A stretch of DNA of 64,000 nucleotides from Brevibacillus_H ginsengisoli (GCF_050113715.1 NZ_JBNJQR010000001.1:496001-560000); one strand, 5' to 3'. Positions 52,847 to 62,174 are shown, counted from the first letter of the stretch. Notes: a model not told the origin generated them from the letters alone. A program made the numbers and translations.

Positions 52847-53777
52847 ACTATTGGTTTCAGCAAAAAGCTTTGCTAGTGTCGTACCGCTATTGGATGCGGG
52901 GGCTGATGCTCTCTCCATCGGTGACGCACGATACGGCTTGCGTAATGCCGGGGACTTTACCATAGAAGAGATTAACCAAACCGTAAAAATTGCCCATGAA
53001 CGCGGTGCCAAGGTATATGTAAATGTGAATGCGCTTTTGCACAATGATGAATTGAATGGCTTGGAGGAGTACCTTGGCCATTTGGATAGCATCGGTGTTG
53101 ATGGGATTGTGTTTGGGGATCCATCTGTCCTGCTTACCGCGCGTGAAGTAACTCCGAATTTGAAGCTTCACTGGAGCATGGAGATGCTTTCTACCAGTTT
53201 TGATACAGTGAACTACTGGGCTTCCAAGGGAGCGACCCGTGCTGTCCTCGCCCGTGAGCTGACCATCGATGAAACCATTGAGAACCGTGAGAATTCAGCA
53301 ATCGAGATTCAGGCGCAGATTCACGGAGCTACTTGTATCTTCCACTCTAGACGCGATCTGGTCACCGCCTACTTCGGATACCAGGGCAGAGATGTGGAGC
53401 AAGAATCGACGGGAATGGAACGCGGACTGTACATGAAGGAAGAGAAGCGTCAAACGGTCAACTACCCGATCTATGAAGACGCCCATGGAACGCATGTGAT
53501 GAGTGCTGAGGACATCTGTATGATAGACGGTCTGGAGGACTTCATCAACGGCGGTATTGACAGCCTGAAGATTGAAGGGTTATTGCAGACGGAAGAGTAC
53601 ATCCTAACGGTTACCAAGCTGTATCGTCGTGCGATTGATTTGTGCCTCACTGACGTAGAGGCTTACCGTGATCAAGCCATGAATTTCCTTGATCAAATTG
53701 AAGCGATCCAACCAGCTAATCGTCCGTTGAACACCGGATTCTACTATAAACCACCGATTCCATACCAAACATCTTAA
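52827..53777 (+). CDS. trhP1: U32 family protein TrhP1 (YrrN), tRNA U34 hydroxylation
   Basis: 316 residues of the U32 (collagenase-like) family: KPELLVSAKSFASVVPLLDAGADALSIGD, KVYVNVNALLHNDEL, LKIEGLLQTEEYI. In B. subtilis YrrN and YrrO are required for prephenate-dependent 5-hydroxylation of wobble uridine. The protein lacks the cysteine cluster seen in its partner; the position of the U32 signature holds TCIFHSRRDL. It may therefore serve as the non-catalytic half of a pair. ATG 52827 overlaps trmR. Confidence 0.9.
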   Translation: MHVKKPELLVSAKSFASVVPLLDAGADALSIGDARYGLRNAGDFTIEEINQTVKIAHERGAKVYVNVNALLHNDELNGLEEYLGHLDSIGVDGIVFGDPSVLLTAREVTPNLKLHWSMEMLSTSFDTVNYWASKGATRAVLARELTIDETIENRENSAIEIQAQIHGATCIFHSRRDLVTAYFGYQGRDVEQESTGMERGLYMKEEKRQTVNYPIYEDAHGTHVMSAEDICMIDGLEDFINGGIDSLKIEGLLQTEEYILTVTKLYRRAIDLCLTDVEAYRDQAMNFLDQIEAIQPANRPLNTGFYYKPPIPYQTS

Positions 53778-53795
53778 GAAGTGAGGTGAATTGTG

Positions 53796-55064
53796 ATGTC
53801 AACCATTTTGACACCCAACTCAGCAGAGAAGAAAATCATTCTGAACAAACCGGAATTATTGGCACCAGCCGGTAACCTTGAGAAACTGCAATTCGCCATT
53901 CGCTATGGCGCTGACGCTGTTTATATTGGTGCCCAATCGTACAGCTTGCGTGCCAATGCCGATAACTTCAGCTATGATGAAATGCGTGAAGGCGTGAAGT
54001 TTGCCCACGAACGTGGCGCCAAAGTGTTCGTAGCCTCCAACATCATCGCTCACAATGAAGATTTGGGCGGCATGCGTGAATACTTCCAGGAGCTTTATAA
54101 CGCAGGGATTGATGCCGTAATCGTTGCGGACCCGGCACTTATCCAGGCTTGTAAAAAAGCTGCGCCTAATCTTGAAGTACACTTGAGCACACAAGCTTCC
54201 ACGACGAACTGGAAATCTGTGAAGTTCTGGAAAGAAGAAGGGATTGCCCGCGTTGTTCTGGCTCGCGAAGTATCCATGCGAGAAATCTATGAAATCAAAT
54301 CAAAAGTAGACGTTGAAATCGAAGCCTTCATCCACGGAGCGATGTGTATCGCCTATTCCGGTCGTTGCGTGCTCTCCAACCACATGGCGATGCGCGACTC
54401 CAACCGTGGCGGCTGTGCGCAGTCCTGCCGTTGGAAGTACGATCTGTTTGAAGAGGGCTTTAATTTTGAAGCGAATGAGAATAAAGCGCTATTCGCTGAA
54501 GGAGAAGAGCAGTACACCATGTCTCCAAAAGACCTCAGCATGCTTCCATACATTGCCGACATGATTGAAGCAGGGGTCGACTCCTTAAAAGTAGAAGGAC
54601 GGATGAAGTCCATTCACTACGTGGCAACCGTATCAAGAGCCTACCGTATGGCAATCGACGCGTATTTCCAAGATCCAGCCAACTTCAAAATGAAGCAGGA
54701 ATGGATTGACGAAGTGTATAAATCTGCGCCTCGTACCTTGTCAACCGGTTTCTTTTATGGCAATCCAAGTACAGAAGAACAACTTTTTGGCGTTCCGGAC
54801 AATCCTGTGCCTTACGAATTCGCTGGACTTGTGGTAGACTACGATGAGGTAACGGGTTTGGCAACCATTCAACAGCGCAATTACTTCAAACCAGGGGCAA
54901 AAGTGGAATTTTTTGGACCAGAAACATTCTTCCAACAAACCATTGATCAAATCTGGGATGAAGACGGCAATGAAGTGGATGCCGCTCGTCATGCGATGCA
55001 ATTAGTCAAGGTGAAGGTCGCTAAGCCAGTGCGTGCTTACGACATGATGAGGAAGGAGATTTAA
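53796..55064 (+). CDS. trhP2: U32 family protein TrhP2 (YrrO), tRNA U34 hydroxylation
   Basis: 422 residues with the complete U32 signature EAFIHGAMCIAYSGRCVLSNHM followed by GGCAQSCRW. Four cysteines in about 30 residues are consistent with an Fe-S site, as found in E. coli TrhP. A C-terminal beta domain (about 330-422) is absent from TrhP1. GAGGTGA precedes the start; GTG 53793 and ATG 53796 are both possible. udk begins four bases after the stop. Confidence 0.92.
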   Translation: MSTILTPNSAEKKIILNKPELLAPAGNLEKLQFAIRYGADAVYIGAQSYSLRANADNFSYDEMREGVKFAHERGAKVFVASNIIAHNEDLGGMREYFQELYNAGIDAVIVADPALIQACKKAAPNLEVHLSTQASTTNWKSVKFWKEEGIARVVLAREVSMREIYEIKSKVDVEIEAFIHGAMCIAYSGRCVLSNHMAMRDSNRGGCAQSCRWKYDLFEEGFNFEANENKALFAEGEEQYTMSPKDLSMLPYIADMIEAGVDSLKVEGRMKSIHYVATVSRAYRMAIDAYFQDPANFKMKQEWIDEVYKSAPRTLSTGFFYGNPSTEEQLFGVPDNPVPYEFAGLVVDYDEVTGLATIQQRNYFKPGAKVEFFGPETFFQQTIDQIWDEDGNEVDAARHAMQLVKVKVAKPVRAYDMMRKEI

Positions 55065-55067
55065 ACC

Positions 55068-55703
55068 ATGGGTCACCCCGTAGTAATTGGGGTAGCCGGC
55101 GGTAGCGGTTCCGGCAAAACCACTGTAGCAAGAGAATTATATCGTCAATTCCAGGACGAGAGCGTCATCATGATTGAACAGGATTCTTATTATAAGGATC
55201 AGAGTCATCTCAGCATGGAAGAGAGAGTACTCACCAACTACGACCATCCGTTTGCGTTCGACAACGATTTGCTTTTGACTCATCTACAGGAACTAATGAA
55301 CGGACGTCCTGTATACAAGCCCCAGTATGATTTCAAAATGCATACTCGAGCTCAAGAACAAGTTTTGGTGGAACCAAAGAACGTGGTCATTCTTGAAGGG
55401 ATGCTAATCCTGGAAGATCCGCGAATTCGTGAGATGATGGACATCAAGGTGTTTGTTGATACGGACGCCGATGTACGGATTGTCAGACGGATCCAAAGAG
55501 ACATGGAAGAACGCGGACGTACACTTGATTCGATTGTAAAGCAATACTTGGGGATTGTTCGTCCTATGCATTTGCAATTTATCGAGCCGACCAAGCGATA
55601 TGCGGATGTGATCGTTCCGGAGGGCGGATTTAATCTGGTTGCGATCGACCTGTTATCGACGAAGATTCGTGACATTCTCGCGGAGAAGCAGATTGTATTA
55701 TAG
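55068..55703 (+). CDS. udk: Uridine kinase
   Basis: Phosphorylates uridine and cytidine in pyrimidine salvage. The 211 residues carry the P-loop GVAGGSGSGKTTVA (8-21), DSYYKDQ, NYDHPFAFD and RRIQRDMEERGR. It closes the tRNA-modification cluster as in B. subtilis, where greA comes next; no greA is seen here. Confidence 0.96.
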   Translation: MGHPVVIGVAGGSGSGKTTVARELYRQFQDESVIMIEQDSYYKDQSHLSMEERVLTNYDHPFAFDNDLLLTHLQELMNGRPVYKPQYDFKMHTRAQEQVLVEPKNVVILEGMLILEDPRIREMMDIKVFVDTDADVRIVRRIQRDMEERGRTLDSIVKQYLGIVRPMHLQFIEPTKRYADVIVPEGGFNLVAIDLLSTKIRDILAEKQIVL

Positions 55704-55719
55704 TTCGGAGAAAAATGAG

Positions 55720-55763
55720 AAACAGTGTGTGAACTGACATCAGCTTCATACGCTGTTTTTATT
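55720..55763 (+). terminator. Hairpin after udk
   Basis: 14-base stem with G-U pairs 55720-55733 / 55745-55758 followed by TTATTT. Confidence 0.6.
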
Positions 55764-55825
55764 TGTGGAGACTGTTAAGAGACCAATCATGCTTTTAGTT
55801 GTACGCTTTGAATAAATATCATTAC

Positions 55826-55857
55826 AAAATCCCGACGAGCGTATCGTTGGGATTTTT
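55826..55857. terminator. Second hairpin before the propeller gene
   Basis: 13-base stem 55826-55838 / 55843-55855 with one G-U pair, with A and T runs on both sides. Confidence 0.7.
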
Positions 55858-55939
55858 CGTTTGCCAACGTAAGACATATAACCAAACTTCTCGCATCGGT
55901 CCTGAATAAATTGAAATAGTAAGGAAGGACAACGAGGCG

Positions 55940-56995
55940 GTGATTGCGATAAGCACAATAAGAGTGATTAAAACGATACGAGTAGGAGAGGGTCCGACCG
56001 ATATCGTGTTAAACCGACGCACAAACAAGCTGTATGTGGCAAACAACAAGAGCGACAGCGTATCTGTCATTGACAGCGGCACCAATCGAGTCATTAAGAC
56101 CATCAAAAACGTGACGGATGCGGCTACTGTTGCCGTCAACCGGTTTACGAACCGGATTTACGTCGCAGGATCAGGGGGCAAATTATTCATCATCGACGGC
56201 AGGACAGATACTCTCATCAAAACGTTCAACGTCGGAGGGGTTTTTACGTCGATTGCGGTAAATTTGCGTACCAATCTGGTCTACGCGCTGAACAACGTGA
56301 AAAACACCGTAACCGTCATTGACGGTAGGCTCCAAAAAATAATAAAGACCATAAAAGTCGGCAAGCAGAGACTTACTGGGTCGCTAAATGCGGTCGGTGT
56401 CAATCCGATTGTCAACCGCATCTACGTCTTGAATACAGGTGCGGATACGATGTCTGTTATCGACGGTTGTACGAATAAGGTGGTCAAGACGATTAAAATC
56501 GGGAATGAACCTTTCTCGCTTGCCATCAATTTACGTACGGACCGGGTCTATGCTGTGACTTCAACAGAGGCAGGCACTATCGCCGTTGTCAACGGACGCA
56601 ATAATAAGCTGATTAAGATCATCTCAGGTGTCGGCAGTGTCGGGACCATGGGCATCAACCCAGTCACAAACCGAATCTATGCGCCGGATGATACGACGGG
56701 CAGCCATAATGTGGCTGTCATCAACGGTGCCAACAACAAAGTGATTGCCACGGTCGTGAACGGTGAATCTCCGGTGCTGGCAGTCGTGAGTACGAAGCTA
56801 AATCGCATTTACGTCGCCACCGCCATTGGGGAAGCGTCTAGAGAAAGAGTATTTGTCATTAACGGGGTGAACAACAAGATCATTGCTAACGTCCAAGTCG
56901 GGCTCAGCACATTGTCGGGTGTCGTCAACGAGAAAAATAATCGCGTTTACATGGCGAATCAAGGTGAAAACACGATATCGGTTATAGCGGGATAG
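55940..56995 (+). CDS. YVTN-type beta-propeller protein
   Basis: 351 residues made of eight repeats of about 42 residues of the form VG..P..IAVN..TNRIYVAN....TVSVIDG.TNKVIKTI. The last repeat stops at ISVIAG and the N-terminus supplies the missing final strand (STIRVIKTIR), a typical closure of an eight-bladed ring. There is no signal peptide or membrane helix, so it is cytoplasmic unless exported by a non-classical route. Such repeats serve binding; no ligand can be named. GTG start at 55940. Terminators lie on both sides. Confidence 0.8.
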   Translation: MIAISTIRVIKTIRVGEGPTDIVLNRRTNKLYVANNKSDSVSVIDSGTNRVIKTIKNVTDAATVAVNRFTNRIYVAGSGGKLFIIDGRTDTLIKTFNVGGVFTSIAVNLRTNLVYALNNVKNTVTVIDGRLQKIIKTIKVGKQRLTGSLNAVGVNPIVNRIYVLNTGADTMSVIDGCTNKVVKTIKIGNEPFSLAINLRTDRVYAVTSTEAGTIAVVNGRNNKLIKIISGVGSVGTMGINPVTNRIYAPDDTTGSHNVAVINGANNKVIATVVNGESPVLAVVSTKLNRIYVATAIGEASRERVFVINGVNNKIIANVQVGLSTLSGVVNEKNNRVYMANQGENTISVIAG

Positions 56996-57080
56996 TCAGG
57001 AATGTTAGGGGGAAAATTCTCACGCTACTAAATCCAATTTCGAATTGGTTTTCAAAACCTCATGGGCCTCTGAGTGTGAA

Positions 57081-57121
57081 ATAAGGAGCAGGTTGCTAAA
57101 AGCAACGGCTCCTTATTTTTG
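57081..57121 (+). terminator. Terminator after the propeller gene
   Basis: Nine-base outer stem ATAAGGAGC / GCTCCTTAT (57081-57089 / 57108-57116) with an inner GTTGCT/AGCAAC pairing and T run. The stretch from here to 57236 shows nothing else convincing. Confidence 0.75.
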
Positions 57122-57236
57122 TGAATGCCCAGCATGGGAGTAATCTGTAGAATGCTTACGAAATCCAAATTCGTCGAGGGCCTCGTTATGTTCTTGAACT
57201 ATTTCGGGGGTCGTGGCACAGCTAAAGATGTGTTTA

Positions 57237-57286
57237 TTGACAATGGTGTAACTGATGTATATTCTGTGTATGTAGGTAATACACAG
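57237..57286 (+). promoter_or_regulatory. Promoter and probable GntR operator of the ABC cassette
   Basis: TTGACA (57237) and TATATT (57258) with a short 15-base spacer, followed directly by the inverted repeat CTGTGTA (57264-57270) / TACACAG (57280-57286). A repressor bound there would cover the transcription start. Confidence 0.5.
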
Positions 57287-57301
57287 TTTGGTGGAGGCTA
57301 A

Positions 57302-57682
57302 ATGAAAATTATTATATCCAATGTGTCCGATCTGCCTATCTATCAGCAGATCAAGAACCAAATAAAGGATGCTATCTTGCGTGGAGAATTAGAAGAAGGA
57401 GAAATGCTTCCATCCATACGCGCACTTGCTAATGATTTGCGTGTAAGTGTTCTGACTACCCGAAGAGTTTACGACGAACTTGAATCGGAAGGCTTTATTA
57501 CAACCAAAGCGGGTAAAGGGTCATTTGTTGCCAAAGAAAACCTTGAGCTTCTGCTGGAATCCAAACGGCATATGGTGGAAGCCAAACTCTCTGAAGCCTG
57601 GAATACGGCTCGCGCGCTTGGTATTAGCAAAAAGGAATTGTATGCGATGATGGATTTGCTTTTTGAGGAGGATGAGGAATGA
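57302..57682 (+). CDS. GntR family regulator, YtrA subfamily
   Basis: 126 residues: winged-helix domain (PIYQQIKNQIKDAILRGELEEGEMLPSIRALANDLRVSVLTTRRVYDELESEGFI..GKGSFVA) and a short C-terminal tail of about 45 residues, the YtrA type lacking a large ligand domain. These regulators usually repress the ABC genes that follow them. GGTGGAGG precedes the ATG. The stop overlaps the ABC gene (ATGA). Confidence 0.9.
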   Translation: MKIIISNVSDLPIYQQIKNQIKDAILRGELEEGEMLPSIRALANDLRVSVLTTRRVYDELESEGFITTKAGKGSFVAKENLELLLESKRHMVEAKLSEAWNTARALGISKKELYAMMDLLFEEDEE

Positions 57683-58530
57683 TTCCGATTTTAGAGGTAA
57701 AAGGATTGAAAAAAGACTTAGGCACCTTCGCCTTAAAGGACATTAGCTTTTCCTTGTTGGAAGGCTGTATTACTGGTTTTATCGGGGTCAACGGTGCTGG
57801 AAAAACGACAACCATTAAATCGATTCTTGGACTAATGTTAAAGGACGCCGGAGAGATTGAATTTTACGGTAAAGATATTCAATTAATTGAACGAGAATTC
57901 AAGAACCGTATTGGTATCGTATTAGATGAAGGATATTTTTACGAAGATTTAACTCTTCTAGAAATGAAAAACATCATTGCGCCAGCGTATTCCAATTGGG
58001 ACGAAGCGATCTTTAGACAGCATATGGAGCGTTTTGGTCTGCCATCCAATCAGCAAATCAGCACGTTGTCCAAGGGTATGCGTATGAAGTATGCCATTTC
58101 ATTAGCGCTTTCTCATCATGCGGATCTATTGATTATGGATGAACCAACAAGTGGACTAGATCCTCAAGTAAGATTGGAGCTAATGGATATCTTGCTTGAT
58201 TTCATCAAGCAAGATAAAAAAGCTGTTTTCTTTTCATCCCATATTACCTCTGATTTGGACAAAGTTGCAGATACACTGATTTTGATTGATCAGGGTCAAA
58301 TCCTATTCAGTGAAGAAAAAGATAGTTTGCTGGACCGACATGGTTTAGTTAAAGGGGATCGAGAAGATATAAATGAACATACGAGGGGATTGTTTTTAAC
58401 CTTGCATGAAACAGAGTATGGTTTTTCCGGTTTGACTGACAATAAAACGGCTGTTCGCCAACAAATGGAGAACGTGCTTATTGAAAGGCCGACCATTGAA
58501 GATGTGATGTTGGGTTATATTGGGAGGTAA
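57679..58530 (+). CDS. ABC transporter ATP-binding protein
   Basis: 283 residues with Walker A GVNGAGKTTTIKSILGL, signature STLSKGMRMKYAIS (the Gly of the usual LSGGQ kept as LSKGM), Walker B LLIMDEPTSGLD and the switch His in FFSSHITSDLD. The protein belongs to the YtrB/CcmA-like drug-export group. Translationally coupled to the GntR gene and followed after five bases by its permease. Confidence 0.93.
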   Translation: MIPILEVKGLKKDLGTFALKDISFSLLEGCITGFIGVNGAGKTTTIKSILGLMLKDAGEIEFYGKDIQLIEREFKNRIGIVLDEGYFYEDLTLLEMKNIIAPAYSNWDEAIFRQHMERFGLPSNQQISTLSKGMRMKYAISLALSHHADLLIMDEPTSGLDPQVRLELMDILLDFIKQDKKAVFFSSHITSDLDKVADTLILIDQGQILFSEEKDSLLDRHGLVKGDREDINEHTRGLFLTLHETEYGFSGLTDNKTAVRQQMENVLIERPTIEDVMLGYIGR

Positions 58531-58535
58531 TAAAG

Positions 58536-59183
58536 ATGGTGTATCATCTTGTAAAAAAAGATTTCCTTCTCGCAAAAAGGTATTGGTTCATCATGTTAGT
58601 CTTTGCATTTGTGTTGCCAGTCTTTATCAGTAGTAGAGTCGATTTTATGACAGGAGGGTTTTTCGCTTTTTTTCTAAGCACTCTCTTTATTCAATATTTG
58701 ATGTTCAACACTGTGTCGATGATTGAATATAAATTCAAAGGTTCCGCGCTTCTTTGCGCAACTCCCTATACAAGAAGGGCAATGGTAAGATCCAAATATG
58801 CGTTTCTTCTAGCCATTTTTGTAGGGTGCTATATTTTCTATACACTTACAAGTCTATTCATTTCGACTAAGCTAGCCATGCTGAGTTTGTCGGATGTAGG
58901 AATGTCACTCCTCATTCTGGCTGTTATCTTCGGGACTATTATTCCTGTTCAGTATCGCTTCGGGTATGAAAAATCTAAGTATATCTTTATGTGTATGATT
59001 TTTTTATTTCCATTTGTAGCTCCTAGAATAATGATATCCATGCGAACACATCAGATCGGACATCAAGATTTGATTCAACTTCCGCAAATCGCTCAAGGTT
59101 TGTTTCTTGGTTTACTTTCTCTTTTGATTCTGGGAATGTCGATAGGTTTATCTACCAGGATATACGCTAATCAAAACTTGTAA
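58536..59183 (+). CDS. ABC-2 type permease
   Basis: 215 residues with six hydrophobic helices and the cytoplasmic segment EYKFKGSALLCATPYTRRAMVRSKY typical of small ABC-2 permeases paired with YtrA-regulated ATPases. The cassette may export a peptide or toxic compound or respond to wall stress; the substrate is not inferable. GGGAGG precedes the ATG. Confidence 0.85.
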   Translation: MVYHLVKKDFLLAKRYWFIMLVFAFVLPVFISSRVDFMTGGFFAFFLSTLFIQYLMFNTVSMIEYKFKGSALLCATPYTRRAMVRSKYAFLLAIFVGCYIFYTLTSLFISTKLAMLSLSDVGMSLLILAVIFGTIIPVQYRFGYEKSKYIFMCMIFLFPFVAPRIMISMRTHQIGHQDLIQLPQIAQGLFLGLLSLLILGMSIGLSTRIYANQNL

Positions 59184-59263
59184 TGATGTTCCGTAAATAT
59201 GAAATGGCTCAACCATGAAGATGATGCCAATCATTAATCGGCGGAATTTAAGGGGAATTGCAG

Positions 59264-59422
59264 ATGAAGATCAAGCAGAAAAAAATCGTCTATTTTTGTT
59301 GTGGAACAATTCTAGCGGTGACGACTTTGAGTCAGATCTTAAAGGGGAATTATTTCTTATCTGTCTTTCCGTGTTTCGGTTCGATTTCTTTTATTGTGTA
59401 TGCGATAAAGATGAACGGATAA
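59264..59422 (+). CDS. 52-residue membrane protein of unknown function
   Basis: Starts MKIKQKKIVYFCCGTILAV.. and has two short hydrophobic segments (about 8-24 and 31-48). AAGGGG lies eight bases before ATG 59264. It follows the ABC permease by 80 bases on the same strand and may belong to that cassette. A longer overlapping frame from 59215 is hydrophilic and lacks a ribosome binding site. Confidence 0.5.
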   Translation: MKIKQKKIVYFCCGTILAVTTLSQILKGNYFLSVFPCFGSISFIVYAIKMNG

Positions 59423-59501
59423 CTTAATGAAGATTTCATTTTATATGAATTCTCGTTAAAATAGTAGAGATCGATCTACTATTCCAATACGGAGGGTTAC
59501 G

Positions 59502-60785
59502 ATGCCTGAAACGGACGCATTGTCAGTTGGGAAAACGTACTGTCCCCACTGTCATACAGAAATCACAGTAAACAAAGGATACATCTCATGGTGTGAAGCA
59601 TGTAATTGGAATATTAACCCTTTGAATAAACAAGAAAGCGCTGGGGTACTTCAAAATTTATATTCGCGAATGAGTCGAAAACTTGGAGAAAAACTGTTAC
59701 ATCTAATGAAGCAAGGTTACTATCAATCCAAGCTAACGCCTTCATTATGTTTGGCCTATATTCTATCAGGATGCGTTCACCTTGTAAGCTTCGCCATTCT
59801 GGTAACAGGAAGTTGGCTGGCGGTCATTGGTTGGGGAAAGTTCTTTTTCTTGTTGGGTTCATTGGTTTGCTTTGTGATTGCGTGGCTTACGCGCCCCCGA
59901 TTTGGCAAACTTCATGATCCTATTTTATCAAAAAAAGAGTTTCCAACCCTTTACAAGGTGGCAAATGACATAGCCAGCGTCCTCCAATCGAAGCCAGTAA
60001 CAGGAATCACGATCGGTTATGAATACAATGCGGCGTTTGAAAGTGTCGGCATTCGAGGACATCAATATCTAAATCTGGGACTGCCATTGTTTGCGGTCCT
60101 GAACGCCGAAGAAAGAGTTGCGTTAATTGCTCACGAATTGGGGCACGGTGTCAATAAAGACACATCCAAGGGCTTTTTTATCGGTTCAGCGCTCTCAACC
60201 TTAACCGTCTGGCATGATTTGCTTCGACCGGATTCGATTATCGAAAGGTCTCCTAGTTTCATTGATGTGATGATGATCCCGATCAATCTGATTCTTTTGG
60301 GCTTGTCACGGATCATTTATGGTATCCTGTATTTCCTTGCCCATTTATTATGGCAGGATAGTCAGCGTGCCGAATATATGGCGGACTATCTCGCGACTAA
60401 GGTAAGCGGAGTGAAGGCCAAGGTTTCGTTATTGGAGAAGCTGCATCTTGCGCAGTACTTCAATTTCGTCTTGCAAAAAATGTTGATGGCCAAAGAACAT
60501 GCTACACTTTTTCAAGAATTAAGACAGCAATTTGATCACATGCCACAGCAAGAAATTACCCGTATACAAAAAATCGGTCGGATGGTGGAATCCCGATTAG
60601 ATTCCACACATCCCCCGACAGCTTATCGAATCGAGTTTTTAGAGGCGCAAGGGAATGTGAGCCCTGCCTATGAAATTACAGATCAGGATCAAGAGCTTTT
60701 GGAACAAGAGCTGCGCAAGCTGGAAGAACAGATCCAGCCGAAGATCATGAACTATTACAAGGAGCATCAATATCTCCTCCATTAA
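59502..60785 (+). CDS. M48 family metalloprotease with N-terminal zinc ribbon
   Basis: 427 residues. An N-terminal zinc ribbon (CPHC at 14-17, CEAC at 31-34) is followed by two membrane helices (about 84-107 and 112-130). A gluzincin domain follows, with the zinc motif HELGH (211-215) and the downstream Glu in RAEYMADYLA, and a further hydrophobic stretch lies about 255-278. It resembles HtpX-like membrane proteases facing the cytoplasm, but the zinc ribbon is not part of HtpX. GGAGGG precedes the ATG. Its stop codon overlaps the stop of the convergent MFS gene within TTAA. Confidence 0.88.
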   Translation: MPETDALSVGKTYCPHCHTEITVNKGYISWCEACNWNINPLNKQESAGVLQNLYSRMSRKLGEKLLHLMKQGYYQSKLTPSLCLAYILSGCVHLVSFAILVTGSWLAVIGWGKFFFLLGSLVCFVIAWLTRPRFGKLHDPILSKKEFPTLYKVANDIASVLQSKPVTGITIGYEYNAAFESVGIRGHQYLNLGLPLFAVLNAEERVALIAHELGHGVNKDTSKGFFIGSALSTLTVWHDLLRPDSIIERSPSFIDVMMIPINLILLGLSRIIYGILYFLAHLLWQDSQRAEYMADYLATKVSGVKAKVSLLEKLHLAQYFNFVLQKMLMAKEHATLFQELRQQFDHMPQQEITRIQKIGRMVESRLDSTHPPTAYRIEFLEAQGNVSPAYEITDQDQELLEQELRKLEEQIQPKIMNYYKEHQYLLH

Positions 60786-62080
60786 CCTGAAGAACTTGCG
60801 CTGTCTGCCTCAAGATTACGAGATTGGGCAGGAGATTGAGTCGAGCGAGAATCTTTGGAAGCATGCAACAGCGCATGAATTTTATACAGCAAGACTGCGA
60901 CAGCCATTGCGCCAGTTGCGACCAAGAGCACAGGAACAATCCCCCCAGCATCATACATCCTTCCCAATAATAGCGGTCCGAACAAACGACCGACACTACA
61001 CAGGCCTCCTACTACGCCCAGATAAAAGGGTGCGTATTCCCCAGCGTTTTCTGTAATGAACGCGGGGATGGTAGGGGCCTTTAGCATTTCCCCAAAGGTG
61101 CTAATGACCATCCCGACGACGAAGGCCAGATAATTCTGGTGAAAAACCAGCATGAAAGCAAATCCGATCGTATAGCAGCAGGCACTGGCTACTAATTGGG
61201 CAGTGAGTGATTTGGCAATGGTGTGTTTGATGAGGGAGGTAATTGGCTGCCCCGCAAATATTACAATTCCGTTAATCGTCCAGAGCAAACTATAGGCCGC
61301 AATGCTCATCCCCTCATGGTCAATGTATGCTGCCACACCTGTTCCCCATACCGAACTGCCAAACCAAACGAAAGCTGAGCCCAAGGCGAGAAATAAATAG
61401 AGCTTATACCTGGAGAGAAGCTGCCAGGTACTATCATCAGAAAGGATTGAGGGGCGCTGACCGACAGGCAACTCTTCCGTACTCTCTACCTGAATACGAC
61501 GCATGAACAGATAGAAGAAAAGGGCAAATGCGAATGTACTGACACTGTTTAACCAGAACGTCATGCTAAAGGAGTAGGCGGCAAGCATTCCCGCAAGAGA
61601 GGTACCGACAGCCAACCCTAGGTTGTTGCCCACATACACGACATTAAATAATTCCCGACGCTTTTTCTTCCAGCGAAAACCAATGAAAGCCTGAATTGCG
61701 GGCATGGTGATGGCGTTAAGAAAACCGATGATGGACATGATGACCATATAAAGCACCCAATCAGAAGTGAAAGGCACAAGCAGTTGCGCTGTGGCTACGA
61801 GCGTGAGAGAACCTACGATCAATCCTTTTGCTCCGAGACGAAGGTACATGGCTCCGCCAAAAAATTGACCGGCAATTCCCGCGAGCGATTGAAGCATCAG
61901 AGCGAATCCGGCCTCGCCAATGGAGCGATGAAGAACGTTGTGGACATACAAGGTAGTGAGCGGCCACATAAACGCGCTTCCTGTCGAGTTCACGAAACTG
62001 GCGAGGATAAACAGGACGGCTTCTCTCGGATAAGCGTGATACAAATTGGCAACTTCACGTAATCGTTTGGCAATGTTCAT
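60782..62080 (-). CDS. MFS transporter (multidrug-efflux-like)
   Basis: About 432 residues with 12 predicted helices and the inter-helix basic motif (FRWKKKRRELFNVVYVGNNLGLAVG). It belongs to the DHA1-like efflux group; the substrate is unknown. ATG 62080 is chosen because AGGTGA lies five bases upstream. A perfect 15-base palindrome about 95 bases upstream may be its operator. Confidence 0.88.
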   Translation of the reverse strand: MNIAKRLREVANLYHAYPREAVLFILASFVNSTGSAFMWPLTTLYVHNVLHRSIGEAGFALMLQSLAGIAGQFFGGAMYLRLGAKGLIVGSLTLVATAQLLVPFTSDWVLYMVIMSIIGFLNAITMPAIQAFIGFRWKKKRRELFNVVYVGNNLGLAVGTSLAGMLAAYSFSMTFWLNSVSTFAFALFFYLFMRRIQVESTEELPVGQRPSILSDDSTWQLLSRYKLYLFLALGSAFVWFGSSVWGTGVAAYIDHEGMSIAAYSLLWTINGIVIFAGQPITSLIKHTIAKSLTAQLVASACCYTIGFAFMLVFHQNYLAFVVGMVISTFGEMLKAPTIPAFITENAGEYAPFYLGVVGGLCSVGRLFGPLLLGRMYDAGGIVPVLLVATGAMAVAVLLYKIHALLHASKDSRSTQSPAQSRNLEADSASSSG

Positions 62081-62174
62081 GGTTATCACCTGACTTTTTA
62101 TAGGATGAGTAGTGACCTCTAGAGTGATGGGGGAATGTGGTATTTTTGGATTTGAGTAAATTATACAAATTTTC

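Noticed and set aside
51941..53092. 383-codon minus-strand open frame
   Set aside because: Antisense to mltG, trmR and trhP1, all of which are firmly identified.
57152..57301. 49-codon open frame ending right before the GntR start
   Set aside because: No ribosome binding site, and it overlaps the promoter and operator; most likely chance or a remnant.
59215..59427. 70-codon hydrophilic frame
   Set aside because: No ribosome binding site; the overlapping 59264 frame has one and encodes a plausible membrane protein.
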